DNA of 64,000 nt from Paramuribaculum sp. (GCA_022511125.1 JAFLSD010000012.1:24229-88228), one strand, 5' to 3'. Counted from the stretch's first letter, positions 27,405 to 36,525 are shown. Numbers and translations are program-made. The notes: generated by a model not told the origin, from the letters alone.

Positions 27405-28160
27405 ATGGAGGAAATTCCTAAAATAATCCATTATTGCTGGTTTGGAGGCAAGCCAATAGGGAAGAAAGCGAAAAGGTGCATCAAATCGTGGAAAAAATAT
27501 CTGCCTGATTTCGAAATACAACGGTGGGACGAGTCGAATTTCGATGTGAACATGATTCCTTTCACCTCTGAAGCTTACGCTGCGAAAAAATTCGCTTTTC
27601 TTACAGATTACGCGAGATTCTGGATTTTGTATAATCACGGAGGTCTTTATTTCGATATCGATGTAGAGCTAATAAAACCACTCCACCATATCGTTGCCAA
27701 TGGAGCGTTTATGGGTTGTGAACGAGATTGGGATCCTTCGAAGCCGGCTGAATATTTGGGGGTTAATCCCGGCCTTGGTGTGGGAGGTCCGGCAGGTCAC
27801 CCTTTTTTCAAGAAAATGATGGGTTTTTATCAGAAACGCCACTTTTTCGATGAGAATGGAAATCCTGATTATACGACAGTTGTCAATCTTACCACAAATG
27901 TCTTGGTCGATTCGGGATTGAAAAATTCAGACAAAATCCAGAGGGTGGAAGATGTCAATGTTTATCCACGACGTTATTTCTGCCCTATGGATATCGACAC
28001 ACGACAGATAGAATTGTCGGAAGATACCTGCTCAATCCATTACTATAACGGAAGTTGGCTCAGCAGAACCGAACGGTTTAAATCTAAGATAAAACCGATA
28101 GTGGGTGCCCGTTTGACAAGATTCGTCATCGGCCTTAAAGGTAATTTTTTCAGGCGATAG
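27405..28160 (+). CDS. Glycosyltransferase family 32-like (capsular polysaccharide synthesis)
   Basis: 251 residues. Opens IPKIIHYCWFGGKPIGKKAK and carries the DXD metal/sugar-nucleotide motif in HGGLYFDIDVELIK (about residues 80-93), with FLTDYARFWILYNHGG before it; all are hallmarks of the GT32/OCH1-like fold (GT-A). Ends with a basic GNFFRR. Transfers a sugar to a glycan acceptor; sugar unknown. It sits between the thioesterase gene and ilvC, 12 bp after the former, an unusual place that separates ilvC from the rest of the pathway and puts it under its own promoter. Confidence 0.87.
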   Translation: MEEIPKIIHYCWFGGKPIGKKAKRCIKSWKKYLPDFEIQRWDESNFDVNMIPFTSEAYAAKKFAFLTDYARFWILYNHGGLYFDIDVELIKPLHHIVANGAFMGCERDWDPSKPAEYLGVNPGLGVGGPAGHPFFKKMMGFYQKRHFFDENGNPDYTTVVNLTTNVLVDSGLKNSDKIQRVEDVNVYPRRYFCPMDIDTRQIELSEDTCSIHYYNGSWLSRTERFKSKIKPIVGARLTRFVIGLKGNFFRR

Positions 28161-28185
28161 GCCAACTTATTAGAAAATAAAATCG

Positions 28186-28193
28186 TAAATTTG
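28186..28193 (+). promoter_or_regulatory. Promoter -7 box of ilvC
   Basis: TAAATTTG 34 bp before the ilvC ATG, in the 67-bp gap after the GT32 gene. This implies ilvC can be transcribed apart from ilvD-ilvB-ilvN. Confidence 0.6.
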
Positions 28194-28227
28194 CAGCAAT
28201 ATATTCATAATACTTAACGATTTAATT

Positions 28228-29271
28228 ATGGCAAAACTTAATTTCGGCGGTGTAGAAGAAACCGTAATCACACGCGAAGAGTTTCCTTTGGAAAAAGCTC
28301 GCGAGATATTGAAAGATGAAACTATAGCAGTGATCGGTTATGGCGTTCAGGGTCCCGGTCAAAGTATGAACCTGAGAGATAATGGATTCAACGTAATAGT
28401 AGGACAGCGTGAAGGCAAAACTTATGATAAGGCTATTGCCGACGGCTGGGTTCCGGGGCAGACCTTATTCTCAATCGAAGAGGCATGTCAGAAGGGTACT
28501 ATCATCATGTGCCTTCTGAGCGACGCCGCCGTGATAAGCGTATGGCCTACAATCAAAAAACATCTGACCGCAGGCAAAGCATTGTATTTTTCCCATGGCT
28601 TCGCCATCACTTGGAATGACCGCACCGGCGTTGTACCGCCGAAAGATGTGGACGTAATTCTGGTAGCTCCAAAAGGTTCGGGAACATCACTAAGAACTAT
28701 GTTCCTCGAAGGACGCGGACTTAATTCAAGCTATGCCATCTATCAGGATTATACGGGCAAAGCCGTTGAGCGCACGATAGCATTGGGAATAGGTATTGGT
28801 TCAGGTTATCTGTTTGAAACGACATTCCAACGCGAAGCCACCTCTGACCTCACAGGTGAACGCGGTTCGTTGATGGGAGCGATCCAGGGTCTTCTTTTGG
28901 CTCAATACGAAGTGTTGAGAGAAAACGGCCACACGCCGTCGGAAGCTTTCAACGAGACAGTAGAAGAACTCACCCAATCTCTAATGCCTCTTTTTGCGAA
29001 AAACGGTATGGATTGGATGTATGCCAACTGTTCGACAACTGCGCAGCGCGGTGCTTTAGACTGGATGGGTCCGTTCCACGATGCCATCAAACCGGTAGTA
29101 CAGCGTCTGTACGAGAGTGTTAAGAGCGGAAATGAAGCTCAGATTTCCATCGATTCCAACTCGAAACCCGACTACCGCGAAAAACTCGAAAAAGAGCTGA
29201 AGGATCTCCGCGAGAGCGAAATGTGGCAGGCAGCCGTTACGGTAAGAAGCTTACGTCCGGAGAACAACTGA
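28228..29271 (+). CDS. ilvC: Ketol-acid reductoisomerase (NADP+)
   Basis: 347 residues. Isomerises and reduces acetolactate or acetohydroxybutyrate, the second step of branched-chain amino acid synthesis. N-terminal Rossmann motif IAVIGYGVQGPGQSMNLRD with the coenzyme-specificity loop QREGKTYDKA; the C-terminal knotted domain has FQREATSDLTGERGSLMGAI (Mg2+ ligands Asp and Glu) and CSTTAQRGALDW. Slightly longer N-terminus than the short class I enzymes. Ends just before a strong terminator. Confidence 0.96.
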   Translation: MAKLNFGGVEETVITREEFPLEKAREILKDETIAVIGYGVQGPGQSMNLRDNGFNVIVGQREGKTYDKAIADGWVPGQTLFSIEEACQKGTIIMCLLSDAAVISVWPTIKKHLTAGKALYFSHGFAITWNDRTGVVPPKDVDVILVAPKGSGTSLRTMFLEGRGLNSSYAIYQDYTGKAVERTIALGIGIGSGYLFETTFQREATSDLTGERGSLMGAIQGLLLAQYEVLRENGHTPSEAFNETVEELTQSLMPLFAKNGMDWMYANCSTTAQRGALDWMGPFHDAIKPVVQRLYESVKSGNEAQISIDSNSKPDYREKLEKELKDLRESEMWQAAVTVRSLRPENN

Positions 29272-29295
29272 TTGCAGGGCTTTAAATAATTAGGG

Positions 29296-29338
29296 GAGTG
29301 TGACAATTTTTTTGTAATTTTGTCACACTCTCTTTTTA
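29296..29338 (+). terminator. Rho-independent terminator after ilvC
   Basis: GAGTGTGACAA (29296-29306) and TTGTCACACTC (29320-29330) make an 11-bp stem followed by TCTTTTT. The loop contains TAATTTTG (29315-29322), which could double as a -7 box for the Wza-like gene at 29357. Confidence 0.85.
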
Positions 29339-29356
29339 TTCAAACCGATAACGCAC

Positions 29357-30175
29357 ATGAAAACATATATCCGCCTTTTATCTGTTTTTATAGCTGCCGC
29401 CGCTCTTACGTCCTGTAGAACCACTACGAGCCTAAGCTATATGCAGTCGCTCGGCGACAGCAAGGAAGGAACCCTTCCTTCATCGACATACGGGATCAAG
29501 ATATCGCCAGAAGACGAATTGAGGATAATAGTGACTTCGTCTGTGCCAGAAGCGACAGCGGAATATAATCTTCCGGCCTATAACGTATTGCAGTCAGGCG
29601 ATGAAACATCGGCAACATATCGGCGCACCCAGACGGAAGGTCAACAACAACAGCTATATACCGTTGACCGCTCCGGTGATATTTTCTTTCCAAAGCTTGG
29701 AAAGATTCATGTGGCGGGTATGACTACTTCCCAACTCCAGCAATATATCTGCGACAGAGTTACCGTAAAGGATCCCCATGTGTCGGTAAAACTTATGAAT
29801 TTTCGGGTAGATGTGATGGGTGAAGTCCAATCACCAAAAAGAATAGACGTCCAATCGGAACGTTTTTCGATTTTCGATGCGCTGTCGGCAGCTGGAGATA
29901 TGACACCTTACGCGAGGCGTGACAATGTAACAGTAATACGTGAGGACGGGGATTCTCTACGCTATAGCCGTTTGGATCTTCGCGACGCCTCTGTCACGGC
30001 TTCTCCTTATTATTATCTTCGCCCTAACGATGTGGTCATAGTTGATTCAAACGAGATAAGGCATGCAAATGCGAAGTATAATCAAAACAACGCTTACAAA
30101 CTGTCGGTGATCTCCACTATCGTAAGCGGTGTGTCGGTCATAGCCTCTCTGTTGATAGCATTAGTTCTCAAATAA
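29357..30175 (+). CDS. Polysaccharide export outer-membrane lipoprotein (Wza-like)
   Basis: 272 residues. Lipoprotein signal with lipobox LTSC (about residue 20). Then the Poly_export domain (ISPEDELRIIVTSS to FFPKLGKIHVAGMTTSQLQQYI) and an SLBB block (VDVMGEVQSPKRIDVQSERFSIFDALSAAGDM). A C-terminal hydrophobic helix (LSVISTIVSGVSVIASLLIALVL) is the outer-membrane alpha-helix of Wza. Role by family: octameric export channel for capsule or exopolysaccharide. First gene of the polysaccharide set at 29.4-34.6 kb. Confidence 0.9.
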   Translation: MKTYIRLLSVFIAAAALTSCRTTTSLSYMQSLGDSKEGTLPSSTYGIKISPEDELRIIVTSSVPEATAEYNLPAYNVLQSGDETSATYRRTQTEGQQQQLYTVDRSGDIFFPKLGKIHVAGMTTSQLQQYICDRVTVKDPHVSVKLMNFRVDVMGEVQSPKRIDVQSERFSIFDALSAAGDMTPYARRDNVTVIREDGDSLRYSRLDLRDASVTASPYYYLRPNDVVIVDSNEIRHANAKYNQNNAYKLSVISTIVSGVSVIASLLIALVLK

Positions 30176-30184
30176 TTTTAAAGA

Positions 30185-31483
30185 ATGATCAAAGCCGACA
30201 GGCTTAGCTCCTGGATATTTATCGGAACGTTCATCTTGTTGGTGCCGAGCGTAAAATTGCTTAAGTTTACCGATGAGTTGACGGCATTGTTACTGATGGG
30301 AGTAGCGGTTTTTGACTGCATAGTAAACGGAAACTGGAAGAAATATAAATGTTTATGGTCAATTTGCGCCATAATGGCTTTTTATGCTCTTTATTCATTG
30401 ACCATGATGAACAATAACACTCCCTATGCCATAGCTGTCGACGCATTGATCCAGCTCAAACCTTTCGTGCCATTTTTCGTCATAATGGCTTTAGGAATCC
30501 ATTTTACACCTTCCGACAAACTGATACTCAAGATTTTTGCAGTCGTCAATTGTGTCATTGTAGCATTTATCACTCTCTTTTTCAGGGAATCAGTTGACGA
30601 CATAATCCAACATGTGTCCTACATCGGAATAATAGCGTTTGTTAGTGCACTCGTTTATTTATATTGTTCGATTGATAATGACGGAAACTTAGACAAGGGG
30701 CATCTTTTAACGGGTTTATGCATGATGTCAATAGGTCTGTTAGGAACGCGAGCCAAATTTTACGCCACATTTATTCTGGCTGTATTTTTTCTTATCTTTT
30801 ACCGCCCGGGGATATCCCGTCAGTCGTTGATAAAATTAACAGCCGTGGCGGGATTTGTGATGCTCTGCATTATAGCCGTAGCCTGGAAGAAATTCGAGTA
30901 TTATTTCATAACGGGCAACTCGGGAAGGTTCGATCCGGAGGTTATGGAGGCTTTTGCAAGGCCTATATTGTATGCTACCGGCTTTCTGATTCTGATACAT
31001 TACTTCCCTTTCGGCTCGGGATTGGCTTCATTCGCCTCCTATGCTTCCGGCGAAATAAGTTATTCGGGAATATATTCCGAATATGGGATCAATCATGTAT
31101 ACGGACTTTCAAAACAATATCCCGCTTTCATCTGCGACGCATTCTATCCATCTTTAGCCCAGTTCGGTATCGCCGGCGTATGTCTTTTTATCTATTTCTG
31201 GATTTATATCGCGAAAAAACTAAAGTCGCTTGTCAGAATAAATCCGGAAAGGAACAGATTGTACTTTGCTTTAGGATGGATCATCATCTTCTTCATATTG
31301 ATAGAAAGCGTGGCCAGTACGATTTTCGTTCAGAGTGGCGGTCAATGCGCCATGATGATACTGGGAGCCATCTGCAGTACGGTAAAGATTCATTCAAGAA
31401 TTGAAACAAAAAAGAACGATAAACCCATATATAGTTTTTCTTATCTAAACACTCAGGAGATATGCCAAAATCCGATACAATAG
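30185..31483 (+). CDS. O-antigen polymerase/ligase-like membrane protein
   Basis: 432 residues with about ten hydrophobic segments and a large loop before the last helices (FPFGSGLASFASYASGEISYSGIYSEYG), the layout of Wzy polymerases and O-antigen ligases. Sequence motifs in this class are weak, so polymerase versus ligase is not decided. Its end overlaps the start of the Wzc-like gene by 22 bp, and it follows the Wza-like gene by 9 bp, so one transcript is expected. Confidence 0.72.
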   Translation: MIKADRLSSWIFIGTFILLVPSVKLLKFTDELTALLLMGVAVFDCIVNGNWKKYKCLWSICAIMAFYALYSLTMMNNNTPYAIAVDALIQLKPFVPFFVIMALGIHFTPSDKLILKIFAVVNCVIVAFITLFFRESVDDIIQHVSYIGIIAFVSALVYLYCSIDNDGNLDKGHLLTGLCMMSIGLLGTRAKFYATFILAVFFLIFYRPGISRQSLIKLTAVAGFVMLCIIAVAWKKFEYYFITGNSGRFDPEVMEAFARPILYATGFLILIHYFPFGSGLASFASYASGEISYSGIYSEYGINHVYGLSKQYPAFICDAFYPSLAQFGIAGVCLFIYFWIYIAKKLKSLVRINPERNRLYFALGWIIIFFILIESVASTIFVQSGGQCAMMILGAICSTVKIHSRIETKKNDKPIYSFSYLNTQEICQNPIQ

Positions 31484-33513
31484 ACCTTCGCCGACAACTC
31501 AGAACATTCCGCCGTTATTGTTGGCTTTATGTAATCATTTTCCTTGTTATCTCGGGAGCGGCAATAGCTTTGGCATGCATAGGCCAATCGCGTTACGACT
31601 CCGAAGCGCTTCTTCTGATAGAGGAAAGCAATGATGAATCTTCTCAGAAATCAGGTCTAATGAATATCATGAGGTCGTTCACAACGGGAGGCGGATTCGG
31701 ACGAGCGTCGGTCGACAACGAAATACTTTTGTTGAGCTCCCGCGACGTAGCCCGTCGCACCGTCGATGCGTTGCAACTTAATGTTGAGATTTCGGAAAAG
31801 AACGGCTTATCTAAAAAACTATTGTTCAAAAATCCGCCATTGAAGGTGGACCTTTCAGAAGGACTCTCCGATAAGCTGACGAAAGGTCTTACCGTAAACG
31901 CTCATGAAAACGGAGGTAAATGGAATGTCAAATTAAAGGAGAGCGGTTATTTCGGTAAAGTTATTGCAGAGAAGAACAATGTAACTTTACCTATCACTTT
32001 TTCAACTCCATCGGGAAATATAACCCTTAATAGCGACAGTCTGAATAAGCCTAAGCCACAGACAGACTACCTCATCACCATATCGAACTCGGAAATTGTG
32101 GCCGACAATCTCTATAAAAACGTGAAGGTATCGCCTCGCGACAAGGTTTCGGACGTAATAGAACTGACGATAACCGATGTGGGCACTGAGAGGGGTGCCG
32201 AAATCCTCAACGAAATGATGCGGCAATATAATGCTAAGCGTCTCGAAAGAAGAAAGGAAAACTCGCTGACGGAACTTGATTTTCTCAATGAACGCATAGC
32301 GCTTATTTCGGAAGAGCTTTCTGAATCTGAGAAGAAGGTGGAACAATTCAAAACCGATAAGCAATTTGTAAACATTGCTTCTGAAGCTCCGATTCTTTTT
32401 GGGGAAGCTCTGGGTTCGCACAAAGATCTTCTGGCGACATCGGCGGAGATAGCATATTACGATCAGGTGCTAAATCTCCTTGATAAAGGCACGGAAGGTC
32501 TGCTTCCGGCTATCGCAGTTCCGGGAAGTGATAACAACGCAGGCAGTCATAATCAACTGATTTCAGACTACAATAAGGAAGTGATGGCAATCAAGGAACT
32601 GGAGAAATCAGCATTACCAGGCAACTCCGCTCTCGAACGTGCCAATCAGCGACTCGACAATTTAAAAGGTTCGATAAGAGAATCGTTCTCTCAACTTCTG
32701 ACAAGTGCAAGACTAGCTCAAAGCAAGCAGAGCGGCGCCACCGGCAAAATGGATGAAAGACTGAAGAATATGCCCGCATACGAAAGGGAATATATAGCTC
32801 TATACCGCGACAATGCTCTCAAAAACGAACTGTATGGTTATTTAGTAGAAAAGAGAGAGAATGCGATGTTGCAATATTATTCACTTTCGACTTTGGGTTT
32901 TGTGATCGATGAAGCTCATACGGCAATCAAGCCCTCACTTAAAAGACCGGCTATATTCATTGTCGGAGCAGTAGTATTTGCTTTTATACTGATTCTTTCA
33001 CTGGTGATTATTTTCACTCGTCGAAAACAGACCGTATCGGACTCGATGGATCTCGCCGATATGGGGTTGGAGGATAATTCAGTGACTATAAGAAAAGACA
33101 GGCTAAATGAAGCGGCCGCCAGAGCGAGATCTTTTTTAAACGCCGATAAGAAACCAAAAGCCGTGTTTATAGCCGACATGGGACATGGAGATGATTTTTT
33201 TAATGCTTTGGTTGACTCGTTTAACAATGCACAACTCCCCTACAAAAAAATTGAATTAAGTAACGAATCGATTGATATTATAGTTTCTCCTTCTGTCAGC
33301 AGGCAGATAGGCGACAATTTAAGAAACGGCGTCTATCCGATAATTGAAATACCTCAAGCGGACAAAACGAATCACATTTCATCGGAAATCAACGCAGAAG
33401 AAAGCCGGCTAATCATGGTCATACCTGAAGACGCAGTAGGAAGAAAAGAATTATACGAGCTGACAAGACCGATGCTCGATTCCCATATATTTGTTGTCAT
33501 CCTGAAAGGCTGA
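31462..33513 (+). CDS. Wzc/Wzz-like polysaccharide co-polymerase lacking kinase motifs
   Basis: 683 residues. First transmembrane segment at about residues 20-42, a large periplasmic part with the Wzz start (YDSEALLLIEES) and a coiled-coil/GNVR-like section (LDFLNERIALISEELSESEKK), then the second membrane segment (AIFIVGAVVFAFILILSLVIIF) and a 170-residue cytoplasmic tail. The tail (KAVFIADMGHGDDFFNALVDSF) occupies the place of the BY-kinase domain but has no Walker A (GKT/S) and no Tyr-rich end, so it looks like a degenerate or non-catalytic kinase domain. Expected to control chain length with the Wza-like and polymerase-like neighbours. Confidence 0.82.
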   Translation: MPKSDTIDLRRQLRTFRRYCWLYVIIFLVISGAAIALACIGQSRYDSEALLLIEESNDESSQKSGLMNIMRSFTTGGGFGRASVDNEILLLSSRDVARRTVDALQLNVEISEKNGLSKKLLFKNPPLKVDLSEGLSDKLTKGLTVNAHENGGKWNVKLKESGYFGKVIAEKNNVTLPITFSTPSGNITLNSDSLNKPKPQTDYLITISNSEIVADNLYKNVKVSPRDKVSDVIELTITDVGTERGAEILNEMMRQYNAKRLERRKENSLTELDFLNERIALISEELSESEKKVEQFKTDKQFVNIASEAPILFGEALGSHKDLLATSAEIAYYDQVLNLLDKGTEGLLPAIAVPGSDNNAGSHNQLISDYNKEVMAIKELEKSALPGNSALERANQRLDNLKGSIRESFSQLLTSARLAQSKQSGATGKMDERLKNMPAYEREYIALYRDNALKNELYGYLVEKRENAMLQYYSLSTLGFVIDEAHTAIKPSLKRPAIFIVGAVVFAFILILSLVIIFTRRKQTVSDSMDLADMGLEDNSVTIRKDRLNEAAARARSFLNADKKPKAVFIADMGHGDDFFNALVDSFNNAQLPYKKIELSNESIDIIVSPSVSRQIGDNLRNGVYPIIEIPQADKTNHISSEINAEESRLIMVIPEDAVGRKELYELTRPMLDSHIFVVILKG

Positions 33514-33518
33514 GCAGA

Positions 33519-34622
33519 ATGAAGATAGCCGTGACCGGGACAAGAGGATTTCCCTCTATACAAGGGGGTGTGGAGACGCACTGCAAGGAACTCTACTCAC
33601 GGTTATCGACGTATGAAAACACCGAGATCATAGTTTTCGGACGCAAATATTATTCGCCTCCCGAAAAACCGAAGAGCTACGGAGGTGTCAGACTCAAATG
33701 GCTTCCAACAGTGATTTCCCCTAAATTTGAGACTCTGTGCCATACTTTCCTTTCCATTCTCCACGCAAAAAAAGAGGGAGCGGATATCATGCATATCCAT
33801 GCATGCGGCTCGGGGCTACTGGTTCCTTTGGCGAAAATCCTGGGGATGAAGGTAGTTTTTACTCATCACGGGGAAGATTATAAACGTGAGAAATGGGGCA
33901 AAACGGCCCGGCGAGTTCTTAAGCAGGGCGAAAAAACAGCAGTACGATATGCCGATTCGTTGATATGCGTTTCGCCCCATATCGGTAAAACTATTTCGGA
34001 AGAGTATGGTAAAACAGCTAAAATATTGCCTAACGGTATAAACTGTAATCCCAAAACATCCCGAATGGATGAAATAAAAAAGTTTACAGCCGACAGGGAA
34101 AAATATATCTTAGCCGTTGGAAGAATTGACCCCGGTAAAGGATTTCACTATCTGATCGAGGCTTATCGACAGGCAGGATTATTGAAGGAAAATGTTGGTC
34201 TGATAATAGTCGGAGGATCTGAACATGCTTCCGATTATTCAGAAAATCTAAAAAAACTGGCTGAAGAAAACGGCGTAATCATGACCGGTTCTCTGCCATC
34301 CGAAGATGTTATGGCTCTGATGGATGGTGCCTGCTTATACGTTCTCCCTTCAACACATGAAGGACATCCGATATCTCTTCTGGAAGCCATGAGCATGAAT
34401 AAGGACATTTTAGCGAGCGACATTCCTTCGTGCCGACTACCTCAGCTCACTGAAAATGACTTTTTCGCTCCGGGAGATATCGATTCGCTGTCGGAAGCGT
34501 TAATAAGAAAAGTGAATCATCCGGCTACCCGAACTTATGATCTTTCGGAATATGATTGGGATAAAATTGCGGCCGAAACACACCGCATATATCGGGAATT
34601 AATGCTAACTTTGCAGTCGTAA
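33519..34622 (+). CDS. Glycosyltransferase family 4 (GT-B)
   Basis: 367 residues. N-terminal Rossmann domain starts IAVTGTRGFPSIQGGVETHC, with ADIMHIHACGSGLLVPLAK; the C-terminal domain has ILAVGRIDPGKGFHYLIEA and the GT4 EX7E block in LPSTHEGHPISLLEAMSMNK. Retaining sugar-nucleotide transferase on the cytoplasmic face, probably building the repeat unit exported by the preceding genes. Starts 5 bp after the Wzc-like gene. Sugar specificity unknown. Confidence 0.88.
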   Translation: MKIAVTGTRGFPSIQGGVETHCKELYSRLSTYENTEIIVFGRKYYSPPEKPKSYGGVRLKWLPTVISPKFETLCHTFLSILHAKKEGADIMHIHACGSGLLVPLAKILGMKVVFTHHGEDYKREKWGKTARRVLKQGEKTAVRYADSLICVSPHIGKTISEEYGKTAKILPNGINCNPKTSRMDEIKKFTADREKYILAVGRIDPGKGFHYLIEAYRQAGLLKENVGLIIVGGSEHASDYSENLKKLAEENGVIMTGSLPSEDVMALMDGACLYVLPSTHEGHPISLLEAMSMNKDILASDIPSCRLPQLTENDFFAPGDIDSLSEALIRKVNHPATRTYDLSEYDWDKIAAETHRIYRELMLTLQS

Positions 34623-34650
34623 ACCGAAATCTTAGCGGCATATAATCCGC

Positions 34651-34680
34651 CGAGTGCTTGTAACCTCGTAAAAAACAAGA
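34651..34680 (+). promoter_or_regulatory. preQ1-I riboswitch controlling the queuosine-precursor transporter
   Basis: The fold is P1 CGAG (34652-34655) / CTCG (34666-34669), loop TGCTTGTAAC, A-rich linker TAAAAAA, and P2 CTTG (34658-34661) / CAAG (34677-34680): the H-type pseudoknot of preQ1-I riboswitches. The final loop C (34665), in the UAAC context, corresponds to the preQ1-pairing cytosine of the Thermoanaerobacter example. The 3' arm of P2 lies 3 bases before the ATG at 34684, so ligand binding should hide the start region and block translation. Confidence 0.85.
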
Positions 34681-34683
34681 ATA

Positions 34684-35346
34684 ATGACCAAAGAAAATTA
34701 CAGTTTTACGTATATCGTACTTACACTGCTTTTCGTAGTGTGTCTTATCGTTTCAAATCTTCTCGAAATCAAAACGGTTCAGATCGGCTCGTTGACCATA
34801 ACAGCAGGAGTAATAGTCTTTCCTATTTCCTATATCATCAACGACTGCATTGTGGAAGTGTACGGTCTGCGGAAAGCCAAATTAACCATTTGGGCCGGTT
34901 TTTCAGCGAGCCTTTTGATTTCTCTGTTGCTACAAATAGGGATTCTCCTCCCGGGATCTTCTTCATGGGAAGGACAAGAGGCCATGAGTTTTATTTTCGG
35001 AGCCGTTCCGAGAATGTTCGCTGCAAGTCTTTTGGCGTTTATTTGTGGCTCAATGCTCAATGCTTACGTGATGGAAAAGATGAAATTAGCGTCGAAGGAC
35101 GGACGCCATTTTTCAGTACGAGCAATTGTGTCGACTGTTTTCGGTGAAGGCGCCGACTCTCTGATATTTTTCCCGATAGCATTTATAGGCATTCTACCGT
35201 TCAGCGATATAATCATGCTTATAATCACTCAAACCGTGCTAAAAACGATTTACGAAATAATAATCCTTCCGGTGACTATCCGCGTAGTCAGATGGCTGAA
35301 AGAAATAGAGTACCGCAGACTAATATCCGCATCTTCCCATGATTGA
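34684..35346 (+). CDS. yhhQ: Queuosine precursor transporter (YhhQ family)
   Basis: 220 residues with six hydrophobic segments. Family blocks VFPISYIINDCIVEVYGLRKA and RAIVSTVFGEGADSLIFFPIAF (the second keeps the conserved acidic residue and serine of the DUF165/VUT_1 family). Imports preQ0 or preQ1 for tRNA queuosine modification. The preQ1-I riboswitch directly in front of the gene supports this assignment independently. The last 8 bp overlap the HAD gene. Confidence 0.93.
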   Translation: MTKENYSFTYIVLTLLFVVCLIVSNLLEIKTVQIGSLTITAGVIVFPISYIINDCIVEVYGLRKAKLTIWAGFSASLLISLLLQIGILLPGSSSWEGQEAMSFIFGAVPRMFAASLLAFICGSMLNAYVMEKMKLASKDGRHFSVRAIVSTVFGEGADSLIFFPIAFIGILPFSDIIMLIITQTVLKTIYEIIILPVTIRVVRWLKEIEYRRLISASSHD

Positions 35347-36091
35347 ACTTGACAGGAGGCAATATGATGTAATCTGGTTCGATCTCGACGATACGTTGAT
35401 CGATTTCCGGCTCAATTCACATAGAGCCATGGAATCGCTTTTCCGCGAAACGGTGCTTAAGGATTATTTCAAGGAGGTGGAAGATTGGTGGAATGCTTAC
35501 TACCCTGTCAACAATAGACTCTGGACTGAATACGGTAACGGTGAAATTTCAGCCGATTTTTTGAGAAGCGAACGTTTTTACCGTCCTCTTGTCAATTCGG
35601 GGATGTCTGAGTCAGAAGCTCGGGAAATAGCACCGTCGCTCGACAACGACTATCTCTACCGTCTTTCTAAAGAAAAGTCGCTTATTCCGGGGGCACTCAA
35701 TCTGCTCCAACGACTCCGCGAAGCAGGCTTTTCGATCGGTGTGCTTTCAAACGGATTCAATCCGGTGCAACAGCGTAAAATCGAATCAGCCGGTCTTACT
35801 TCTTTTATCGACTATACTGTATTGAGTGAAGATATAGGTGTGACAAAACCGGACACAAGGCTCTTTGAGCATGCCATGGATATAAGCGGCATAGTCTCAC
35901 CGAAACGTCATGTGATGATAGGAGACAATCCTTCTACAGACATCCGTGGAGCTGTAGATGCAGGTTGGAAAGCGATTTTGCTCGACCGTTACGGGCTGCT
36001 TTATGTGAACCATCCGGCTGAAAAAATCGCGAATTTTGAAGAAATTCTGGTAAAAAAACGGATTTTTAGCCCTAAAAAGGTGCAAAAGTGA
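35339..36091 (+). CDS. HAD-superfamily phosphatase (YjjG-like)
   Basis: 250 residues. HAD motif I is VIWFDLDDTLIDF (nucleophile Asp, residues about 12-24), motif II LSNGF, motif III Lys in VTKPDTRLFE and motif IV MIGDNPSTDIRGA. A helical cap between motifs I and II gives subclass C1. YjjG-type enzymes dephosphorylate non-canonical pyrimidine nucleotides; the substrate here is not shown by sequence. Starts 8 bp inside the end of the transporter gene, so it is translated from the same message and is indirectly under the riboswitch. Confidence 0.87.
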   Translation: MIELDRRQYDVIWFDLDDTLIDFRLNSHRAMESLFRETVLKDYFKEVEDWWNAYYPVNNRLWTEYGNGEISADFLRSERFYRPLVNSGMSESEAREIAPSLDNDYLYRLSKEKSLIPGALNLLQRLREAGFSIGVLSNGFNPVQQRKIESAGLTSFIDYTVLSEDIGVTKPDTRLFEHAMDISGIVSPKRHVMIGDNPSTDIRGAVDAGWKAILLDRYGLLYVNHPAEKIANFEEILVKKRIFSPKKVQK

Positions 36092-36243
36092 TAGATATTT
36101 CAAAAAATCCTCATTGTATTTGCTTTCATTTGAAAAAAAAATACGATATTTGCACTTGCAAAACGACCAGGCATCAAAACTGAAGCCTTGCGAGAAGTGA
36201 ACTTAAAGAAATTATTATTTATAAACAACAAAATTTTCTAACA

Positions 36244-36525
36244 ATGACTAAAGCCGATATCGTAACAGAAATCTCCAAAACCACGGGCATCGACAAAGCC
36301 AGCGTATTGGAAACAATCGAAAAATTCATGGAAGTAGTGAAAGACAGCCTTTCAAGCGGCGAAAACGTTTATCTCCGTGGCTTCGGTAGCTTCATCGTTA
36401 AGACCCGCAGTGAAAAAACTGCCCGCAACATTTCCAAGAATACCACAATCATCATTCCGGAACACAAAATTCCTGCCTTCAAACCCGCCAAAGTCTTCAT
36501 GGAAGAAGTGAAAGCAATCAAATAA
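36244..36525 (+). CDS. HU/IHF-family DNA-binding protein
   Basis: 93 residues, typical for HU. N-terminal dimerisation helices (MTKADIVTEISKTTGIDKAS) and the DNA-binding arm (YLRGFGSFIVKTRSEKTARNISKNTTIIIPEHKIPAFKPAK) are intact, including the GFGSF and IPAFKP signatures, with the arm's usual Pro replaced by a local NTTIIIPE. Nucleoid architecture. Stands 21 bp before the 29-residue basic protein, then RNase G, an order suggesting a housekeeping operon. Confidence 0.92.
   Translation: MTKADIVTEISKTTGIDKASVLETIEKFMEVVKDSLSSGENVYLRGFGSFIVKTRSEKTARNISKNTTIIIPEHKIPAFKPAKVFMEEVKAIK

Noticed and set aside
30718-31404. 228-codon ORF in another frame of the polymerase-like gene
   Set aside because: Out of frame with the membrane protein and without start context or family motifs.
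32941-33513. BY-type tyrosine kinase domain at the end of the Wzc-like protein
   Set aside because: No Walker A, A' or B residues and no C-terminal tyrosine cluster.
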